From Mucilaginibacter sp. (GTDB lineage: Bacteria > Bacteroidota > Bacteroidia > Sphingobacteriales > Sphingobacteriaceae): a stretch of DNA of 64,000 bases. Below are positions 59,300 to 64,000 of the stretch, in pieces. Below the pieces are notes generated by a model. That model saw nothing but the letters and a program-made list of their open reading frames with translations. It searched no databases and had not been told where the DNA came from. The stretch lies in assembly GCF_025359345.1 (NCBI RefSeq), contig NZ_JANYGQ010000013.1, forward strand, positions 1 through 64,000. Direction: 5' to 3'. A program made the position numbers and the translations under genes. Every line of letters begins with the position of its first letter. Positions within the stretch are counted from its first letter, which is position 1.

Positions 59300-59753
59300 T
59301 GGGCTGGTCGGTTTTGGGGAGATTTATTCTATCGGAGATAATAAAAATACTGGTAAACATGGAACGTACTTCACCAGCTAGTTTTTGCGCTTCCAACCGG
59401 GTACGGAAATCGCCGGCGCGAACTTTAAAGTTTGGTTCGGTATAGCTAACATAGGTACGGTATTCGGGGTATTCCTCGTTAAATTTTGCCTGTGCGTCAT
59501 AAGCCGCCTGCCTGCTCGATCCAAAAAATATCTGCACACGGTAACCGCTGCCTGTTTCAACGCCGGGTATGCCCTTAATTGCGCCAAGCGATGCACGGCG
59601 CGCCATCAACGTATCAATCAAAGGGTCTTTGATTACTTCAACCTTGCCACGAGTTTGGGCGAAGGCCATGGCCGGTAAAAAAATCGCCATAAAAAAAATG
59701 CAGCACCTTATATGGCTAAGTATAGCTTTTTTATAAGATAGTGCATTTTTCAT
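59292..59753 (-). CDS. exported SPOR-domain protein
   Basis: Start at ATG 59753, because the longer frame includes residues translated from the repeat at 59771-59924. The 153-residue protein has a signal peptide (MKNALSYKKAIL... to AMAFAQ). A SPOR domain follows (about 70-145): YRVQIFFGSSRQAAYDAQAKFNEEYPEYRTYVSYTEPNFKVRAGDF in short pieces. SPOR domains bind denuded glycan strands of peptidoglycan at division sites. It is co-translated with the amidohydrolase. Confidence 0.85.
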   Translation of the reverse strand: MKNALSYKKAILSHIRCCIFFMAIFLPAMAFAQTRGKVEVIKDPLIDTLMARRASLGAIKGIPGVETGSGYRVQIFFGSSRQAAYDAQAKFNEEYPEYRTYVSYTEPNFKVRAGDFRTRLEAQKLAGEVRSMFTSIFIISDRINLPKTDQPND

Positions 59754-59770
59754 AGTTATATAACAATTCC

Positions 59771-59924
59771 CGTCATTGCGAGGAACGATCCGCCAACTGG
59801 CGGACTGCAAATCATGTACCTTTAACTACATAGTGGCCAAACAGCTTGTGGCGGTATTGTTCACCCTGAGCATCCCGGTTCTTGATTGTCCTGTGCAGAG
59901 ATTGCTTCGTTCCTCGCAATGACG
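59771..59924. repeat. 154-bp palindromic element, copy 2 (CGTCATTGCGAGG family)
   Basis: 18-bp perfect inverted ends (59771-59788 and 59907-59924). A small extra hairpin TCCGCCA-AC-TGGCGGA follows the left end. The interior, read on the lower strand, has CTCTGC-x-AGGACAATCAA, TTTGGCCA and ATGATTTGCA as in copy 1 at 14587. Inserted between secA and the SPOR gene. Confidence 0.85.
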
Positions 59925-59945
59925 CTTTAATATTTGCTTCAGTCC

Positions 59946-62900
59946 TTATGCCTGCCCAACACCGTGGCAGTTTTTAAACTTTTTACCGCTACCGCATGGG
60001 CAAGGGTCGTTTCTGCCAATTTTTTGCTCCACACGTACAGGCGTTGCCTTTTGTGTTTCACGCATATCCATCATAGGTACGCCATTGGCTTCGCCTACCA
60101 GTTCGGGTTTCGAGGTACGCATTTTTTTCAAATCCAGCTTTGGCTGTGGTTTTGCTTCGCGTATTTCGTCGGGCTCCTGCTGGGTTGGTATACCCCCCCT
60201 GAACAGGAAGCTCACCAAATCTTTATTCACGCTTGCAAGCATGCCGCGGAACAGGTTAAACGCCTCGAACTTATAAACCAACAACGGGTCTTTTTGTTCG
60301 TAAACAGCATTTTGTACCGATTGTTTCAGCTCGTCCATCTCGCGCAGGTGCTCTTTCCAAGCATCGTCAATCAGGTACAGGGTAACGTTTTTCTCGAATG
60401 ATTTAAACACTTCCTGGCCCTTGTTGGCAATGGCTTTTTTAAGCGGAACCGAAACCTGTATGCCGTTGATGCCATCAGTAAATGGTACCACGATATTTTC
60501 TACATAATCGCCGCGGGTATCATAAACATCTTTTAATACTGGGTAAGCCTGCTGCGCAATGGCATCGTGCTTGCGTTTATAAAATTCATTTACTTCGGCA
60601 AAAGCTATGTCGACTATGCCGTTGATATTTTTAGCTGTAAAATCATCGTGTGATATTTCCACATCAACAGAAAATAAACGGATCATTTCCAGCGTAAAGC
60701 CTTCATAATTGTTGCTTTCCTTGTATTCGGTTACTACATCTTCAACCACATCAAAAATGGTGTTGTTAATATCAACCTCCAGGCGTTCGCCAAACAGTGC
60801 GTTTTTACGTTTAGCGTAAATAACGGTACGCTGTGAGTTCATCACATCGTCATACTCCAGCAAGCGTTTACGTATACCAAAGTTGTTTTCTTCCACTTTC
60901 TTCTGCGCGCGCTCAATCGAGTTTGATATCATGGAGTGCTGAATTACTTCACCTTCCTCAATACCCATTTTCACCATCAGGTTGCTGATCCTTTCAGAAC
61001 CAAACAAACGCATCAGGTTATCCTCCAACGACACAAAGAATTGTGACGAACCTGGGTCGCCCTGGCGGCCTGCACGACCACGCAGCTGCCTGTCAACACG
61101 GCGCGACTCATGGCGCTCCGTACCAACAATTGCCAAACCTCCGGCATCTTTAACGCCAGGGCCTAATTTTATATCCGTACCACGACCAGCCATGTTGGTA
61201 GCTATGGTAACGGTGCTCGTTTGACCTGCTTCCGCCACAATATCCGCCTCCTTTTGGTGAAGCTTGGCGTTCAATACGTTGTGCTTAATACCGCGCAGCT
61301 TAAGCATACGGCTCAATAATTCCGAAATTTCTACCGATGTGGTACCCACCAATACCGGGCGACCTGCCTTTGTAAGGGCAGCTATCTCTTCGGCAACGGC
61401 GTTATATTTTTCACGCACGGTGCGGTAAACCAAATCCTGCCTGTCGTCGCGGCTGATGTTGGTGTTAGTTGGTATTTCAACTACATCCAGCTTGTATATT
61501 TCCCAAAACTCACCTGCTTCGGTAACAGCAGTACCCGTCATACCGCAAAGCTTGTGGTACATACGGAAGTAGTTTTGCAGGGTAATGGTAGCAAAAGTTT
61601 GCGTTGCATCCTCAACCTTCACATTTTCCTTCGCCTCAATAGCCTGGTGCAAACCATCGGAATAGCGGCGGCCATCAAGCACACGGCCTGTTTGCTCGTC
61701 AACTATTTTTACTTTGCCTTCGTCAAGAATGTATTCTGTATCTTTTTCAAACAGAGTATAAGCCTTTAGCAACTGGTTAACCGAGTGTATACGTTCGGAT
61801 TTGATGGAGAAGTCGCGCATCAGCTCATCTTTACGGGAAACTTTCTCTTCAGACGGCAGGGTTGACTTTTCGATATCCGAAATTTCGGTACCAACATCAG
61901 GCATCACAAAGAAGTTTGGATCCTCACCCGATGCAGTAATTAACTCGATACCTTTTTCAGCAAGTTCAACCTGGTTGTTTTTTTCGTCGATAACAAAAAA
62001 TAGTTCGGCATCAACCTTGTGCATTTCCTTGCTTTGGTCCTGCATGTAATGGTTTTCCGACTTCAACAACAGCTGCCTGTTGCCGCCTTCGCTCAAATAT
62101 TTTATCAGCGCCTTGCTTTTTGGCAAACCCCTGAAAGCACGCAATAAAGCTAAGCCGCCTTCTTCAGGACCACTTTTGCCTTCTGCAATTAACTTTTTGG
62201 CTTCGTTCAGGGCGCCATTTACATAGGCTTTTTGTGCATTAACCAAACGCTCTATACGTGGTTTCAGCTCATAAAACTCGTGCTCATCGCCACGTGGGAT
62301 AGGGCCTGATATAATTAATGGTGTACGGGCATCGTCAATTAACACTGAGTCAACCTCATCCACCATGGCATAGTGTAATTTTCTTTGTACCAGTTCTTCG
62401 GGGCTACGTGTCATATTGTCACGCAGGTAATCAAAACCAAACTCGTTATTGGTACCAAATATAATGTCAGACATATAAGCCTGGCGGCGCTCGTCTGAAT
62501 TTGGCTCATGTTTATCAATACAATCAACCGATAAACCGTGGAATTCATAAAGCGGGCCCATCCATTCAGAGTCACGACGTGCCAAATAGTCGTTAACTGT
62601 TACAATGTGTACCCCCTGGCCTGATAGCGCGTTAAGGTAAGCAGGCAGCGTAGCTACCAATGTTTTACCTTCGCCCGTAGCCATTTCCGATATTTTACCC
62701 TGGTGTAATACTATACCGCCTATCAATTGTACATCATAGTGTACCATATCCCAGGTAACTTCGTTGCCGGCAGCTAACCATGTATTGTGGTGGATGGCTT
62801 TATCGCCCTTAATAATTACGTTTGATTTGCGTGCAGCCAGGTCACGGTCGAACTGTGTGGCTGTAACCTCGATGGTTTTGTTGGCTTTAAACCTGGCTGC

Positions 62901-63254
62901 GGTTTCTTTAACCACGGCAAAACCTTCGGGCAAAATGCGCATTAATATCACTTCAAGCTCTTTATCGCGGTCTTTTTGCAGTTTATCAAGCTGGGTATAT
63001 AGTTCAACCTTTTCGTTTACGTCGAGGTCGGGATTATCGTCGGTTCGTTCTTTAATTGCAGCTATTTCGCTGTCAATATGGGCGAGGACTTCGGCAATGG
63101 TTTCTTTAAAACCAATGGTTTTGGCCCGGAGCTCGTCGTTGGTCAAATCGCCAATTTTGGCAAATTCAGCCTTTACCTTTTCAACTATGGGCATTATGCC
63201 TTTAACGTCTCTAACTGATTTGCTTCCGAAAAGCTTACTTATAAAATCTAACAT
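59946..63254 (-). CDS. secA: preprotein translocase ATPase SecA
   Basis: The 1102-residue motor drives proteins through SecYEG. It has [19 protein letters not shown] (Walker A), [20 protein letters not shown] (Walker B), [16 protein letters not shown] and [26 protein letters not shown], plus the C-terminal zinc-binding [14 protein letters not shown]. It is longer than E. coli SecA because of a lineage insert (about 300-480), usual in Bacteroidota. Start at ATG 63254. Confidence 0.96.
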   Translation of the reverse strand: MLDFISKLFGSKSVRDVKGIMPIVEKVKAEFAKIGDLTNDELRAKTIGFKETIAEVLAHIDSEIAAIKERTDDNPDLDVNEKVELYTQLDKLQKDRDKELEVILMRILPEGFAVVKETAARFKANKTIEVTATQFDRDLAARKSNVIIKGDKAIHHNTWLAAGNEVTWDMVHYDVQLIGGIVLHQGKISEMATGEGKTLVATLPAYLNALSGQGVHIVTVNDYLARRDSEWMGPLYEFHGLSVDCIDKHEPNSDERRQAYMSDIIFGTNNEFGFDYLRDNMTRSPEELVQRKLHYAMVDEVDSVLIDDARTPLIISGPIPRGDEHEFYELKPRIERLVNAQKAYVNGALNEAKKLIAEGKSGPEEGGLALLRAFRGLPKSKALIKYLSEGGNRQLLLKSENHYMQDQSKEMHKVDAELFFVIDEKNNQVELAEKGIELITASGEDPNFFVMPDVGTEISDIEKSTLPSEEKVSRKDELMRDFSIKSERIHSVNQLLKAYTLFEKDTEYILDEGKVKIVDEQTGRVLDGRRYSDGLHQAIEAKENVKVEDATQTFATITLQNYFRMYHKLCGMTGTAVTEAGEFWEIYKLDVVEIPTNTNISRDDRQDLVYRTVREKYNAVAEEIAALTKAGRPVLVGTTSVEISELLSRMLKLRGIKHNVLNAKLHQKEADIVAEAGQTSTVTIATNMAGRGTDIKLGPGVKDAGGLAIVGTERHESRRVDRQLRGRAGRQGDPGSSQFFVSLEDNLMRLFGSERISNLMVKMGIEEGEVIQHSMISNSIERAQKKVEENNFGIRKRLLEYDDVMNSQRTVIYAKRKNALFGERLEVDINNTIFDVVEDVVTEYKESNNYEGFTLEMIRLFSVDVEISHDDFTAKNINGIVDIAFAEVNEFYKRKHDAIAQQAYPVLKDVYDTRGDYVENIVVPFTDGINGIQVSVPLKKAIANKGQEVFKSFEKNVTLYLIDDAWKEHLREMDELKQSVQNAVYEQKDPLLVYKFEAFNLFRGMLASVNKDLVSFLFRGGIPTQQEPDEIREAKPQPKLDLKKMRTSKPELVGEANGVPMMDMRETQKATPVRVEQKIGRNDPCPCGSGKKFKNCHGVGQA

Positions 63255-63412
63255 GCTATTTTTATATCTGTTGCAACAAACTCAACAATTGCGCCACGGC
63301 AAATTTTGAGTCATTATGACAGGCAAAGCTACGATTTTGATTTGGCTTTGAGACGATTTTGGAACGATTTCACCGATTATCAACGGCTGGTTTTGGCTGA
63401 TTACGGTGATTG

Positions 63413-63455
63413 TAAAATAAAAAATCCTCTAACCTGCTTAACAGGTTAAAGGATT
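63413..63455 (-). terminator. intrinsic terminator of the cupin gene
   Basis: On the lower strand AATCCTTTAACCTG pairs with CAGGTTAGAGGATT (14 bp, one mismatch), loop TTAAG, then TTTTTATTTT. It lies 68 bp after the cupin stop. Confidence 0.75.
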
Positions 63456-63522
63456 ATATCAAACTATTTTAATTTAAAAATATCTAATCTGAAAATCACC
63501 GCTTTAAAAACGGTGCAATTAT

Positions 63523-64000
63523 CTACTTGTCCTGTGCAGCCATTATACTGCCCACAATTTTGCCATAAGCCAATACGGGCAGTGCTCCAAAGGATATTTT
63601 TTTCTTCCAGTTAACATAGCGGTCGCGGATAAAGTTATCCCAGTTGTAACCGTTTAACTGTGCGCGACCCAATGAGATACAAGGCTCGGTTATACGGGTA
63701 GTATGCCACCAGCCCGACGGAAACAATATGGTTTCCCCTTCTTCAACGGTAACTTCTATAGGCGTTGCTTTTCTGTATAGCGGGAACTTTTCATAATCAG
63801 GATTATCAAAATTTACCTGCGAAAATTTCGGGTTATCAGGGTAAGGGTACATGTACGGGATCTGGTCCGGCGGGTACATGATAAATATTTTAGAGCCGTA
63901 TATCTGCGTAATCTGTGTATGCATAAACAAGGCATCAAAATGCAAAAACGGAAAACTGCTGCCATTGCCGCCTAAAAATATTTCGTAAACGGTGGTGCCC
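63523..64000 (-). CDS. JmjC/cupin_8-like protein, 5' end outside window
   Basis: The frame is open to the right window edge, so the N-terminus is missing. About 158 residues are visible: FPFLHFDALFMHTQITQIYGSKIFIMYPP with the metal HxD pair, then FPSGWWHTTRI with the second metal His. This is the pattern of cupin_8/JmjC-like Fe(II)/2-oxoglutarate hydroxylases. An inner TTG at 63945 is not the start. Substrate unknown. Confidence 0.85.
   Translation of the reverse strand, partial: GTTVYEIFLGGNGSSFPFLHFDALFMHTQITQIYGSKIFIMYPPDQIPYMYPYPDNPKFSQVNFDNPDYEKFPLYRKATPIEVTVEEGETILFPSGWWHTTRITEPCISLGRAQLNGYNWDNFIRDRYVNWKKKISFGALPVLAYGKIVGSIMAAQDK

Noticed and set aside
59754..59810. Longer N-terminus of the SPOR gene
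   Set aside because: Residues WRIVPRNDG are the translated repeat arm, and the signal peptide begins at 59753.

Overview
The window looks like chromosomal DNA of a Bacteroidota member, most probably Sphingobacteriaceae close to Mucilaginibacter. This rests on protein flavour from memory, on Bacteroidota-type promoters (TAnnTTTG just before many start codons), on many SCKK-type lipoproteins, and on families typical of the phylum (DUF4199, DUF6249, DUF2911, DUF6252, DUF1080, long SecA). No taxonomic search was possible. No rRNA, tRNA, CRISPR array or prophage was seen.

Layout. 1-480 is the 3' end of an IS1595-type insertion sequence with a small overlapping ORF. 541-1510 holds two unknown membrane or exported proteins, bracketed by two near-identical dyads. 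1.7-4.4 kb is a two-component system. 4.4-4.7 kb is a small pseudogene with one in-frame stop. 4.9-8.8 kb has an M28 peptidase, a RES/Xre toxin-antitoxin pair whose toxin lacks an internal segment, and a beta-CASP nuclease. 9-11 kb is a BlaI/M56 sensor pair with a TonB-like tail. 11-25 kb is mostly housekeeping: CsaA-like protein, TadA, superoxide dismutase, a quinone-oxidoreductase-like MDR protein with a PaaE-type reductase, EF-P, exonuclease III, cyclophilin, amidase, a deoxyhypusine-synthase-like enzyme and an outer-membrane barrel. 25-36 kb has an esterase, a DUF1080 protein, a slipin, Hpt, lipoproteins, an M16 peptidase, peptide deformylase, a second pseudogene, a DUF4932 protein, a BtuF-like protein and a second histidine kinase. 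36-48 kb has DinB, an ECF sigma/anti-sigma pair, DUF2911, TM2, DUF2752, DUF4199, Mfd, and a DUF1080 plus Gfo/Idh/MocA operon. 48-64 kb has MazEF, DUF805, glutaminyl cyclase, YraN, DnaG, tandem paralogous lipoproteins, an EamA transporter, AsnRS, an SRPBCC protein, a VOC protein, an M20 amidohydrolase, a SPOR protein, SecA and a cupin cut by the window edge.

The most unusual content is between genes. Many gaps carry short word-like repeats in both orientations, often forming large dyads. Two longer palindromic elements occur as inverted-orientation copy pairs (about 14.6/59.8 kb and 27.4/33.9 kb). Several genes take their stop codon, start codon or first residues from these repeats. Other points of interest are a 13-bp hairpin containing the start codon of the amidase gene, a DnaG without its four zinc ligands, an EF-P with Asn at its tip in a genome that also has a deoxyhypusine-synthase homologue, and promoters so close to start codons that the transcripts may be nearly leaderless. 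Many starts were moved downstream of the longest reading frame because the extra N-terminus lies in a promoter or a repeat.
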